64,000 nucleotides of DNA from an uncultured Clostridia bacterium. Lineage in GTDB: Bacteria > Bacillota > Clostridia > Saccharofermentanales > Saccharofermentanaceae. The translations under genes and the position numbers were made by a program. The DNA lies in NCBI GenBank assembly GCA_946537885.1, contig CAMNGC010000004.1, forward strand, positions 1 to 64,000, given 5' to 3'. Shown here in pieces: positions 1-6,967 of the stretch; position 1 is the first letter of the stretch, and the number at the start of each line of letters is the position of its first letter. Below the pieces are notes generated by a model that searched no databases, was not told where the DNA came from, and saw only the letters and a list, made by a program, of their open reading frames with translations.

Positions 1-43
1 ATACGTCCTCGCCAATATCTTCTCAAGAAACCCACATGTTACA

Positions 44-75
44 GAAGAAAAGAGCCGACCCCTAAGGATCGGCCC
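44..75 (-). terminator. Intrinsic terminator (minus strand)
   Basis: The arms GCCGACCC (54-61) and GGATCGGC (66-73) pair over 8 bp, with one G-U pair and a four-base loop. On the minus strand the hairpin is followed by a U-rich run (TTTTCTT). It probably ends the transcript of the lipoprotein gene that stops at 214, although 140 bases lie between them. Confidence 0.6.
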
Positions 76-213
76 TCTACATAAACAACGCCCCGACCAA
101 ACAGAACCTTATATAGATAAGAAGAACACAAGATATTAAAGGAGGTGACGATCGGGGCGATTGTTCTTGTTTTTTATGAACCTCTGTGTTCTTTTTGTTT
201 GTAACGTTTTTCT
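76..213. other. Intergenic region with inverted repeat and orphan Shine-Dalgarno
   Basis: No convincing gene is present. CGCCCCGACC near 91-100 and GATCGGGGCG near 151-160 form a 10-bp inverted repeat with one G-U pair around a loop of about 50 bases. On the plus strand it is followed by a T-rich run. Inside the loop sits AAAGGAGGTGA, a near-perfect ribosome site. No start codon at normal spacing opens a reading frame longer than about 20 codons. Confidence 0.35.
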
Positions 214-1150
214 TTAAGGTGTGTCTCTGAGATCACGGTAGTTTGTATAATAGCAGGACCATCCGCCGGCGTGCCCGTTCATCTCTTCAACACAGCACTC
301 GCCGATGTATTCTTCGGTATCGAAAGATGCACGCCAGTCGTCTATGGCATTAGTTCCAAGAGATGCGTTATAAAGCGTAACACCTTCGACTACGAATTCA
401 TGATAAGAATCGTCATCCCAAGAAACGTTACAAACGGCATCCGCGGTGCAGTATGCGTAGATATGTACTGTCTCTTCGGGTTCGGGCTCAGGCTCGGGTG
501 TAGGAGTTGCCGTAGGAGCGGGAGCTTCAGTGGGTGCAGGTGTTGTGGCTTCCGGGGCGGTTGTGGGCTCAGGTGCCGTGGTAGGCGCGGGAGCTGTGCC
601 GTTATTGGAAGTTGTCTCAGCTGCGGTAGTAGTTGTGGTTGCTTCTGCAGTGGTTTCGGCAGGTTCTGTTGTTTCAGCCGTCTCATCGGGGTCTTCCGCG
701 GGTTCGGGCTCTACATCGCTAAGAGCGATCTTGGTAACGTAAAGAGCTGTACCGTCTTCTACTCCGTCTATACCTTCGGCTTCGATGATGTAGTAGGTGT
801 CGTTGTAGATACCGATGACGTGGTACTCAGCGCCGATCTCGGTCTTACCGACTGCTTCAGCGTTGAATGCAGGAAGAATCCTGATGTTGATCGCACGGGC
901 TCCGTAAAGAGTTGCGTCCAGATCTTCGACAAGGTCGACTCTCGTTTCAGCTGTCGTTTCGGTGGTTGTCTCTTCGGTTGCCTCTGTGGTCTCGACAGAC
1001 TCTTCGGTCGTCTCGGATGTTACAGAAGAGGTGGCCTCAGTAGGTTCTGTTGCCTCTTCAGTAGTAACGGGCGGATTGTTACATCCTGCAAAAAGTGTGC
1101 AAACGAAAATCGTTGCAATAATTGTTGCGATAAGTCTGTTGTTCTTCATG
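214..1150 (-). CDS. Thr/Pro/Glu-rich lipoprotein with probable SH3-like and C-terminal globular parts
   Basis: This is a predicted exported lipoprotein. The start is set at the ATG at 1150, which has AAGGAG just upstream, and not at the longer frame. The N-terminus is a basic stretch and hydrophobic core ending in the lipobox LFAGC. A Thr/Glu-rich linker follows. Next comes a short globular segment (INIRILPAFNAEAVGKTEIG), which resembles a bacterial SH3 repeat that would bind cell wall. A long Pro/Thr/Ala/Glu spacer follows, then a C-terminal domain of about 75 residues that I do not recognise. The low-complexity spacers fit a surface tether. The function is unknown, and the SH3 call is tentative. 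Confidence 0.75.
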
Positions 1151-1656
1151 TGGATCACTCCTTTTCCTCGCTCTACTAACACTTTACCATGTTGCAAAGG
1201 AAAAGTCCCGTCAACTCAGGATCCAGGGATAAACTAAGTCTCCCCGATCAAATCAACAAGGCACGAAGAGGGTTTCCAAACGTTATTTGCTTCTCGGATG
1301 AAATGATCTTGTTCTTCCTGTATCTGAAGTTCTGACAGCTTCTTAGTGTAATCAAGAAAGGCATTAAACCATCTGGGGGTCGGCTCTTTTCTTGTGTAAC
1401 ACACATTCGTCCAATCCAAATATCATTTCCAACATAATAAAGAAAACCATGTGAGAAAGGGCCTATTTAAGTCCCTGAAAGGAGCATCCGAATGAACAGA
1501 GTAATCCCGTACCTATGCGTATAGCCATAGCCTCGGATGATCACAAAAGTCGCTTTCGCGACTTATTATTCAAAATAAACAAAGAGACGATGATCTGCTA
1601 ATGCAGATCATCCGAGGCAAGCACTAGCAACCATTGGCTCGTAGAAGGAGTCAAAA
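1151..1656. other. 506-base intergenic region, probable left side of the integrative element
   Basis: No gene is supported here. A 61-codon minus-strand frame at 1234-1419 starts with TTG, has no proper ribosome site and matches nothing I know. The right part (1530-1618) holds a strong two-way RNA structure, listed separately. I looked for a copy of the tRNA-Arg 3' end that would mark the left attachment site and saw none. Confidence 0.5.
1530..1618 (+). ncRNA. Candidate structured leader or small RNA with two mutually exclusive stems
   Basis: GCCTCGGATGATC (1530-1542) is exactly complementary to GATCATCCGAGGC (1606-1618), giving a closing stem of 13 bp. Inside it lies a perfect hairpin, AAGTCGC/GCGACTT (1547-1553 and 1558-1564). 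A second perfect hairpin, GATGATCTGC/GCAGATCATC (589-598 and 603-612, add 1000), uses part of the same 3' arm, so the long stem and this hairpin cannot form together. It lies 39 bases before the XRE gene. It could be an attenuator, a small RNA or a DNA-level site such as an origin. Confidence 0.5.
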
Positions 1657-2067
1657 ATGACTAAAGATGAAATTCTATCTGAAGGAAGAATCTACTGCTC
1701 GCTAACGAATGATCTTACCCAATCCTGGAAGATGGTTCTTGACTGGAGGCACATCTCACAGGCTTCACTGTCGAGACGCATCGGAATCAGCGAGAGGACG
1801 ATCAGTCTAATCGTTCAAGGGAAACGTAAAGGAGAAGTGGAAACAATAGTCTTGATGTGCTTGGGTGCGAATTTGCCGTACTTGATTAGTTCCCACATCA
1901 TGTCGCTCTCCGGTATTAATCTCGTGCCTAGCAGAGAGGATCACTGTATCTTTCTTCATCTACTTCAGACGCATTACAAGGACTCAATACCCTCAATTCG
2001 AGATTATTTACTTGAAATTGGATCGGATTTATACATGATTTTTCCTGTGAAAGACGAAATGCATTGA
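1657..2067 (+). CDS. XRE-type helix-turn-helix regulator of the element
   Basis: This is a probable DNA-binding repressor or copy-control protein. Residues about 28-60 form a helix-turn-helix of the XRE/Cro type: the segment SQASLSRRIGISERTISLIV has the usual small-residue turn and recognition helix. The C-terminal half (about 60-136) does not match a family I recognise and may serve dimerisation. The ATG has a good ribosome site (GAAGGAG). The gene is first in the element, and a perfect palindrome overlaps its stop codon (2062-2082), which could be its operator. Regulation of the downstream replication genes is inferred from this layout. Confidence 0.75.
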   Translation: MTKDEILSEGRIYCSLTNDLTQSWKMVLDWRHISQASLSRRIGISERTISLIVQGKRKGEVETIVLMCLGANLPYLISSHIMSLSGINLVPSREDHCIFLHLLQTHYKDSIPSIRDYLLEIGSDLYMIFPVKDEMH

Positions 2068-2165
2068 ACTTTAAGTTCAATGGTAACAGACCCTTAAACT
2101 TCAAGGTAAATCGTAGTTTCTCCGAATACTGAACCCTAAAAAAGCCCAAAATCATTGAACCCTAA
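2062..2165. promoter_or_regulatory. Palindrome and repeated boxes ahead of the replication genes
   Basis: The palindrome has arms CATTGAACTT (2062-2071) and AAGTTCAATG (2073-2082) around one base, and it covers the stop codon of the XRE gene. An imperfect palindrome CCTTAAACTTCAAGG follows at 2092-2106. The decamer TGAACCCTAA then occurs twice as a direct repeat (2130-2139 and 2156-2165), 26 bases apart. Related TTGAAC-like boxes on both strands in 104 bases suggest operator sites for the element's regulator or origin iterons. No convincing -35/-10 pair was identified. Confidence 0.5.
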
Positions 2166-2233
2166 CGATCATTCTATAGCAGTTCGATTCCTAATAAAAT
2201 CGAAATCAATCAATCACAAAAGGAGGAAAGGCA

Positions 2234-3154
2234 ATGAACATCAATATCATTAAAGGTCGGATCGAATGCGCCAAGAAGGTCGTGATCTATGGTCCCGAGG
2301 GTATCGGCAAGAGCACTATGGCCAGCCAGTTCCCTCAGCCGGTCTTCATCGACTGCGAAGGTTCAACCAAAGAGCTCGATGTAGCCAGGTATCCACCCCC
2401 CAGATCCTTTGAAGACATTCTAGCCTTCATGGACGATGCGGTGACGAACCATACGTGTAAGACGCTTATCATCGACACTGCCGATTGGGCCGAGCATCTA
2501 TGTACGCGATACACCTGCAGACGTCTCAACGTTAAAGGCATCGAAGATCTCGGCTATGGCAAAGGATACACCTATCAGTCTGAGGACTTCCAGCTGCTGT
2601 TAAGCAAGGCCGATATGCTGATCGAGCACGGTATCAACGTCGTGTTCATCGCGCACGCGGTAATGCGAAAGTTCGAACAGCCCGATGAGATGGGTGCCTA
2701 CGATCGTTGGGAGCTGAAGCTCGCCAAGAGGATAGCACCTCTGCTGAAGGAATGGGCGGATATGGTTCTCTTCGTTAACTACAAGACTGCTGTAATTACT
2801 GATACCAAAACGAACAGCAAGAAGGCCACCGGCGGCACCCGTGTCATGTATACGACTCACCATCCCTGTTGGGATGCCAAGAATCGTTTTGAGCTCGCTG
2901 AAGAGCTTCCTGCGTCATATGACAGCATTCGCCACATCTTTGAAGCTTCATCTAGTACGAATGCCTCTATCAACAGGCTTCGGGAGATGATGGCTGAGGC
3001 TGATATCAGCGAAGAACAGTTGAAGCACCTCGTAGCGTCCAAGGGGCACTATCCTGAGACTACAGCTATAGACGAGTATTCTGCAGACTTCATTGAAAGC
3101 TGGGCGATCAAGCACTTCAGTCAAATCGTAAAAACTATAAAGGAGGACATTTAA
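2234..3154 (+). CDS. Phage-type RecA-like P-loop ATPase (PF13479, Sak4-like)
   Basis: The protein matches the phage nucleotide-binding AAA family that includes Sak4-type single-strand annealing proteins. Walker A is GPEGIGKST at residues 20-28, and Walker B is the hydrophobic strand KTLIID ending at Asp81. A following HAVMRK segment fits the sensor region of this fold. The family is found in phages and mobile elements next to single-strand binding proteins, and that is the case here, with the SSB-like gene starting directly after its stop codon. The likely role is recombination or annealing during replication of the element. The start is secured by AAAGGAGG before the ATG. Confidence 0.8.
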   Translation: MNINIIKGRIECAKKVVIYGPEGIGKSTMASQFPQPVFIDCEGSTKELDVARYPPPRSFEDILAFMDDAVTNHTCKTLIIDTADWAEHLCTRYTCRRLNVKGIEDLGYGKGYTYQSEDFQLLLSKADMLIEHGINVVFIAHAVMRKFEQPDEMGAYDRWELKLAKRIAPLLKEWADMVLFVNYKTAVITDTKTNSKKATGGTRVMYTTHHPCWDAKNRFELAEELPASYDSIRHIFEASSSTNASINRLREMMAEADISEEQLKHLVASKGHYPETTAIDEYSADFIESWAIKHFSQIVKTIKEDI

Positions 3155-3601
3155 ATGAACACAGATTCAAACATCGGTTGGAACGATACCATTAGGCTCG
3201 CCTCGAACGCGAGCAATAAGAACTTCTCTCTTCTCGAAGATGGAGAATACGACTTCACTGTCGTAAACGTAGAGAAGACAATCTTCGAAGGAAACTCCAA
3301 GGTGCCGAGATGCAACAAGGCTGTAGTGACCCTGGCAATCGGCAACACTAACATCAAGACTGATTTCTTGCTCCTTCAGGGAAGCGAGTTCAGGATCTCT
3401 TCTTTCTATCGCTCTATCGGGAGAGCTGCGAGCAACGATGAGGTCGTGATGGATTGGGACCATATAGTAGGTGCCAGAGGTAGGGCCTATATCTCCACAA
3501 AGAGTTTCACAGGTAGAGATGGTCGCGAACGTGAGATCAACGTGGTAAAGAAGTTCCTCTTCTCTGAGGTTGAGGATACTAATAGCTTCGACGAGTTTTG
3601 A
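3155..3601 (+). CDS. Phage-type single-strand DNA-binding-like protein (DUF669-like)
   Basis: This protein of 148 residues is predicted to be mostly beta-stranded. Its start (NTDSNIGWNDTIRLASNAS) and overall pattern resemble the phage DUF669 proteins that accompany Sak4-type ATPases. The C-terminus is acidic and ends in an aromatic residue (DTNSFDEF), like the acidic tip through which SSB proteins bind partner enzymes. The gene begins immediately after the ATPase stop, with GGAGG inside the end of the upstream gene, so the two are translationally linked. An SSB role is inferred from the tip and the neighbours; the family assignment is moderate. Confidence 0.65.
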   Translation: MNTDSNIGWNDTIRLASNASNKNFSLLEDGEYDFTVVNVEKTIFEGNSKVPRCNKAVVTLAIGNTNIKTDFLLLQGSEFRISSFYRSIGRAASNDEVVMDWDHIVGARGRAYISTKSFTGRDGREREINVVKKFLFSEVEDTNSFDEF

Positions 3602-3605
3602 CCCC

Positions 3606-3634
3606 GAGAGGGGGTATCTTCGGTACCCCCTCTC
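3606..3634 (+). other. Perfect 11-bp stem-loop between SSB-like and helicase genes
   Basis: GAGAGGGGGTA (3606-3616) pairs exactly with TACCCCCTCTC (3624-3634). The seven-base loop contains CTTCGG, so a stable UUCG-type cap is possible. No U-tract follows, so it is not an ordinary terminator. It lies just after the stop of the SSB-like gene and 21 bases before the helicase start. Roles in mRNA processing or 3'-end protection are possible. Confidence 0.6.
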
Positions 3635-3654
3635 TATCCCCAAAAGGAGGAATT

Positions 3655-4674
3655 ATGTATTTTCAGCAGCATACTACTAATCTCCCTGAGCCCTTCGCTC
3701 TTGGAGAATATGAAGGGAACATCCCCGAGCCGTCTCCATGTTTAATTGACGGCATATTGCGCAAAGGCCACAAACTCTTGATCGCAGGCCCGTCAAAGGC
3801 AGGTAAGACCTGGCTTCTCATATATCTTTGCATTGCTATCGCTGAGTCGCTCCTCTTCTTCGGGCATCAGTGTGCCAAGGGTAAGGTTCTGTACGTCAAT
3901 CTGGAGATCGACAAGAATTCAATCGTTCGTCGCTTTTTTGATGTTTATGAGGAGCTTAATCTAGCATCAAAAAGTCTAAGTAACATCATCGTCTGGAACC
4001 TTCGCGGATGTACCTTAACCCTCGACGAACTCGCACCTTTGATCATCTCCGCAACAAAGGATCAGGGCTTCAGCGCTATCGTCATCGATCCCATCTACAA
4101 GATTTCAACCGGAGATGAAAATAGTGCAACCGAGATAGGGCGCTTTTGCAATCTGTTTGATCGCATCGCTACCGAGACGGGCTGCTCCGTGATCTATTCC
4201 CACCATCACAGCAAAGGCGCGCAAGGGAACAAGAAAGCGATGGACCGCTCTTCAGGTTCCGGAGTCTTTGCTCGCGATCCGGACGCCGTACTCGATCTCA
4301 GTGAGCTCGAAGTCAAGCGCGAGGTCCTCGAGAAGCTTGGTGCTAGCAGTGCGTGGAGGATTGAGGGAGTACTCCGTGAGTTCCCTCCTTTCGATCCAAT
4401 CAACTGCTTTTTCAAATATCCCATCCACATTCTTGATACGGACGGCGATTTGGACTGTGCGAGGATCTTTGACGGAGCCAAATCCAAAGAGATGGTGCGC
4501 GATGAGCACAACAAAGCTCTCGAGAGAGCATACAGTCGGCACACCAACGGCGATTCTGCTCCCTTGCGGGAGGTTGCAAAGGAGTTGTGCATCACTGAAA
4601 GAACAGCACGTGAATGGGTCAAGGATTCAGGGGAATTCTACGTGCGCAGCAGTACTGTTCATAGGAATAGTTAA
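3655..4674 (+). CDS. RepA-like hexameric helicase/ATPase with C-terminal HTH
   Basis: The start is the ATG at 3655, which has AAAAGGAGG before it, giving 339 residues. The ATPase core is of the AAA_25/RepA type. Walker A is GPSKAGKT (45-52), Walker B is AIVIDP with Asp145, and the YSHHHSKG segment (181-188) is the conserved sensor region of RepA/DnaB-like ATPases. After a linker, residues about 302-324 (LREVAKELCITERTAREWV) form a helix-turn-helix, which could bind an origin. In plasmids and satellites such proteins unwind the origin, so this is the best candidate replication initiator of the element. The fusion of ATPase and HTH in one chain supports self-loading at a specific site, which is inference. 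Confidence 0.75.
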   Translation: MYFQQHTTNLPEPFALGEYEGNIPEPSPCLIDGILRKGHKLLIAGPSKAGKTWLLIYLCIAIAESLLFFGHQCAKGKVLYVNLEIDKNSIVRRFFDVYEELNLASKSLSNIIVWNLRGCTLTLDELAPLIISATKDQGFSAIVIDPIYKISTGDENSATEIGRFCNLFDRIATETGCSVIYSHHHSKGAQGNKKAMDRSSGSGVFARDPDAVLDLSELEVKREVLEKLGASSAWRIEGVLREFPPFDPINCFFKYPIHILDTDGDLDCARIFDGAKSKEMVRDEHNKALERAYSRHTNGDSAPLREVAKELCITERTAREWVKDSGEFYVRSSTVHRNS

Positions 4675-4700
4675 TTCTTTTTCTCTTAGCGTGGATGTTA

Positions 4701-4740
4701 GGTTAGTTGAGGAAGTGTCTTATACACTTCCTCAACCACC
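4701..4740 (+). other. Perfect 12-bp stem-loop before rusA
   Basis: TTGAGGAAGTGT (4707-4718) pairs exactly with ACACTTCCTCAA (4724-4735) around a five-base loop. GGT and ACC extend the outer stem across a small internal loop (4701-4740). No U-run follows, and the next gene begins 54 bases later. It resembles the hairpin at 3606-3634 in placement and lack of terminator features. Confidence 0.6.
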
Positions 4741-4793
4741 ATCCGTATCCCAACAACAAAAAACGATTCTAAAGAAAAGAAAGGCATTAAGAT

Positions 4794-5210
4794 ATGAATA
4801 AACTTCACATAAATCTTAACATCGATCCACCTACCGTGACCGCCCAGCAGAAGAAGATTCGAATCGTCAACGGCAGACCCATATTCTATTATCCGAACGA
4901 TGTTAAGCGTGCAAAGCAGCTTCTTTATGCCAACCTGCTGATTCGGCGGCCCCAAGAGCCCTTCGAATGCCCTGTCGAGTTGCGGACCATCTGGCGCTTC
5001 CGCCCGGGAAAGACCCATAAAAACAACGAATGGCGGTCAACCAAGCCCGACACGGATAATCTTCAGAAACTTCTCAAGGACTGTATGACGGATACCGGCT
5101 ACTGGAAAGATGATGCCCTCGTGGTTAAAGAAACCGTCGAAAAGTACTGGTCCGATACCCCCGGTATCGAGATTGAGATCACTGCACTTATGCATTTAAG
5201 GGAGGATTAA
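4794..5210 (+). CDS. RusA-like Holliday-junction endonuclease
   Basis: The protein of 138 residues matches the RusA family of phage-borne Holliday-junction resolvases in length and motifs. The acidic metal-binding residues are visible as KPDTDN (Asp86, Asp88) and WKDDALV (Asp106-Asp107), with the basic stretch KTHKNNEWRSTKP before them. RusA resolves branched intermediates from phage-type recombination, which agrees with the ATPase and SSB-like genes upstream. The ATG follows the A-rich, weak ribosome site AAAGAAAAGAAAGG. The next gene starts only two bases after its stop codon. Confidence 0.8.
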   Translation: MNKLHINLNIDPPTVTAQQKKIRIVNGRPIFYYPNDVKRAKQLLYANLLIRRPQEPFECPVELRTIWRFRPGKTHKNNEWRSTKPDTDNLQKLLKDCMTDTGYWKDDALVVKETVEKYWSDTPGIEIEITALMHLRED

Positions 5211-5212
5211 TC

Positions 5213-5458
5213 ATGAACTACGAGATATGTATATCTAATGACTACAGAAACACATATATTGATTTCGCGGATCGAGATGCTGAGGAAGTTCACATGGTAC
5301 TCATGAATGAGAGTGGTTATGTATTTTTTGCAAGGATTTTTGCCGATGATCCGTATGCCGCGGCCGATAAAGCCAGAGAATACTTCAAGGAGCAGGTCGG
5401 ATTCGATGAGGAGTGGTCCATGATCATAGATATGGAATTAAGATGCCTCCTGCCCTGA
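5213..5458 (+). CDS. Small acidic protein of unknown function
   Basis: I do not recognise this 81-residue protein. It is acidic, begins with a probable beta-strand (MNYEICISND), and has the pattern YVFFARIFADDPYAAADKAREYFKEQ, which suggests a small alpha/beta fold. It starts two bases after rusA, with GGGAGGA as ribosome site, so it belongs to the same transcript. A DNA-binding mimic, an anti-host factor or an integrase accessory protein are all possible. Nothing in the sequence decides between them. Confidence 0.6.
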   Translation: MNYEICISNDYRNTYIDFADRDAEEVHMVLMNESGYVFFARIFADDPYAAADKAREYFKEQVGFDEEWSMIIDMELRCLLP

Positions 5459-5534
5459 TACCGTAATTTTCCGGGTGTATATATCTGTTACCCATTAACA
5501 TTTAACTAAGAAACTAAGAAAGGAGCGTGGGTCT

Positions 5535-6764
5535 GTGTCAGGTTCATCTTTAACGGCCGAGAATATGATGCTATCATATATCTGCACCCCTGAAAGTGCA
5601 TCGTGGTTAGATATAGCTATGATTCGCAAGATCAAACAGGATTATGTGGATTCGAGACACACCCACGCTATCACTAGGCTCAATTCAACGAACAAATACA
5701 GGGATGGGCACTATCGAACCCACATATACGTAAATGGAAAACGAAAGAAGGTGGAACGGTCAACCAAAGAAGAGCTCTATGATTTCTTATTTGAATTTTA
5801 TCAGAAGCCTAAGACATATGACGATGTCTTCAAGGAATTAGTCGAGTATAAAAGAGAGTGCGCTCTGTCGCCAAATTCGATTAACGATCTGCTGAGGTAT
5901 CACGGATACTTCAGTTCAAATCTTAGGTCCAAACCCATAACTCACTTGACTGAAGACGACATCAGAAATTGGTTGATAAAAGAATACCTTCTTAGAAGGC
6001 CCAAGAAAGAGGCTCTTAAGAAGATGCTTCAGTTGATTCGATCAGTCTTTGAATTTGGAATTCGACACAAATATTGTCTCGATAATCCAGCACGGTACAT
6101 TCTCCTTGAAGAATACTCAAAGGCTTGTGACGTTAACACCAAAAGCAACGAGGATCACTCATTCTCGGAAGATGACATTCAACGACTGAGAGAGTATTGT
6201 CGCGAGCACCTTGGCAACCCGCATTCTGTCGTTATGCTAGTCGCCATGGAGACAGGAATGCGCGCCGGAGAGCTGGCCGCCCTCCATAAAAGTGACGTTG
6301 GTCAGGATCACATCCACATTCATCGTCAACAAATAAGGAATCCTAAGGAAGATCCTGACAGCAAATCCTCGTTTACGGAGGTCTGCTACACCAAAAACGA
6401 ACGTAAAAACCCCAAAGGTGGTCGTTATTTTCCGATCACACCTAGATGCAGAGAAGCTATAGATCTTGCATTGGCACTGCCGGGAGAATCTGAATATCTG
6501 TTTCACCACCCGAATGGGAATCCGATCCAGAAAGACTCTTATGGCTACTATTTGAGACGGGTCTGCGGTCGTTTGAACATTTCTGTCAAACATAACCACG
6601 CATTTAGGGTTCATGTGAACGCCAGATTAATAGCCGCAGGAATCGATGCTAACGGCAGATGTCTTCTATTGGGACACTCGATGCAGACGAACGAGAGGCA
6701 CTACTCATTTGCCGACTCAAGGAAGCTTGATGAGATTAAGGCCATACTCTCTGATGCTTCTTAA
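5535..6764 (+). CDS. int: Tyrosine recombinase integrase
   Basis: This is a phage-type integrase of 409 residues that would integrate and excise the element at tRNA-Arg. The start is GTG at 5535, with AAAGGAG nine bases upstream. An N-terminal arm-binding part (about 45-90) is followed by a SAM-like core-binding domain (about 92-190). The catalytic domain has Arg243 in TGMRAGEL, His355 and Arg358 in HAFR, His381 in LGHS and the nucleophile Tyr390 in ERHY. All five are intact, so the enzyme looks active. No excisionase gene is obvious. The gene ends close to the 3' end of the tRNA, the usual arrangement for tRNA-specific integrases. Confidence 0.92.
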   Translation: MSGSSLTAENMMLSYICTPESASWLDIAMIRKIKQDYVDSRHTHAITRLNSTNKYRDGHYRTHIYVNGKRKKVERSTKEELYDFLFEFYQKPKTYDDVFKELVEYKRECALSPNSINDLLRYHGYFSSNLRSKPITHLTEDDIRNWLIKEYLLRRPKKEALKKMLQLIRSVFEFGIRHKYCLDNPARYILLEEYSKACDVNTKSNEDHSFSEDDIQRLREYCREHLGNPHSVVMLVAMETGMRAGELAALHKSDVGQDHIHIHRQQIRNPKEDPDSKSSFTEVCYTKNERKNPKGGRYFPITPRCREAIDLALALPGESEYLFHHPNGNPIQKDSYGYYLRRVCGRLNISVKHNHAFRVHVNARLIAAGIDANGRCLLLGHSMQTNERHYSFADSRKLDEIKAILSDAS

Positions 6765-6787
6765 CACTTAGCGGGGGCAGTAAGGGT

Positions 6788-6807
6788 TTGCACCCACTTG
6801 CACCCAC
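6788..6807. repeat. Tandem decamer TTGCACCCAC x2
   Basis: The decamer occurs twice head to tail with no gap, between the integrase stop and the tRNA terminator. Position and repetition suggest arm-type binding sites for the integrase. Confidence 0.5.
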
Positions 6808-6816
6808 CATTTGAAT

Positions 6817-6856
6817 AAAATCAGGGGCTTCGAAAAACCTCGAAACCCCTGATTTT
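6817..6856. terminator. Bidirectional terminator between integrase and tRNA-Arg
   Basis: The 17-base arms at 6817-6833 and 6840-6856 pair with a single mismatch. The stem begins with AAAA and ends with TTTT, so it can terminate in both directions: the integrase transcript on plus and the tRNA-Arg transcript on minus. Confidence 0.85.
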
Positions 6857-6861
6857 ACTGG

Positions 6862-6935
6862 TGTTCGCGAGCGGATTCGAACCGCTGGCCTACCGCTTAG
6901 GAGGCGGTCGCTCTATCCTGCTGAGCTACGCAAAC
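6862..6935 (-). tRNA. tRNA-Arg (anticodon CCT)
   Basis: The minus strand folds as a cloverleaf. The acceptor stem is GTTTGCG with CGCGAAC (one G-U pair), and the T-arm contains GGTTCGAATCC. The anticodon loop reads CTCCTAA, giving CCT (arginine, AGG). CCA is encoded at 6859-6861. It is the apparent integration target of the neighbouring element. Confidence 0.93.
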
Positions 6936-6967
6936 TTGTAACCACGGCATTATAACACACTTTCTCC

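Larger units (their letters stand above)
1530..6861 (+). mobile_element. Compact integrative element at tRNA-Arg(CCT); left end not located
   Basis: Seven plus-strand genes run from an XRE regulator to a tyrosine integrase. The integrase stops about 100 bases from the 3' end of tRNA-Arg(CCT), the classical placement for an element integrated at a tRNA. The gene set is replication and recombination only: P-loop ATPase, SSB-like protein, RepA-like helicase/ATPase and RusA resolvase. No terminase, capsid, tail, relaxase or resistance gene is visible. This fits a phage satellite, a decayed prophage or a small integrative plasmid. The right end is inferred from the tRNA. The left end is set at the structured region only for convenience, because no repeat of the tRNA end was found. 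Confidence 0.65.

Noticed and set aside
271-1179. Long open frame on the plus strand opposite the lipoprotein gene
   Set aside because: It is the mirror of a Thr/Glu/Pro-rich gene, has Cys/Gly/Arg-rich low complexity and no ribosome site.
1234-1419. 61-codon minus-strand frame in the element's left flank
   Set aside because: It uses a TTG start without a proper ribosome site and matches no known family; a decayed gene end is possible but cannot be supported.
3167-3643. 158-codon minus-strand frame across the SSB-like gene
   Set aside because: It is antisense to a well-supported gene with a strong ribosome site and family resemblance.
4268-4801. 177-codon plus-strand frame in a second phase over the helicase gene
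   Set aside because: It overlaps the RepA-like gene in another frame, and its composition is typical of an out-of-frame shadow.
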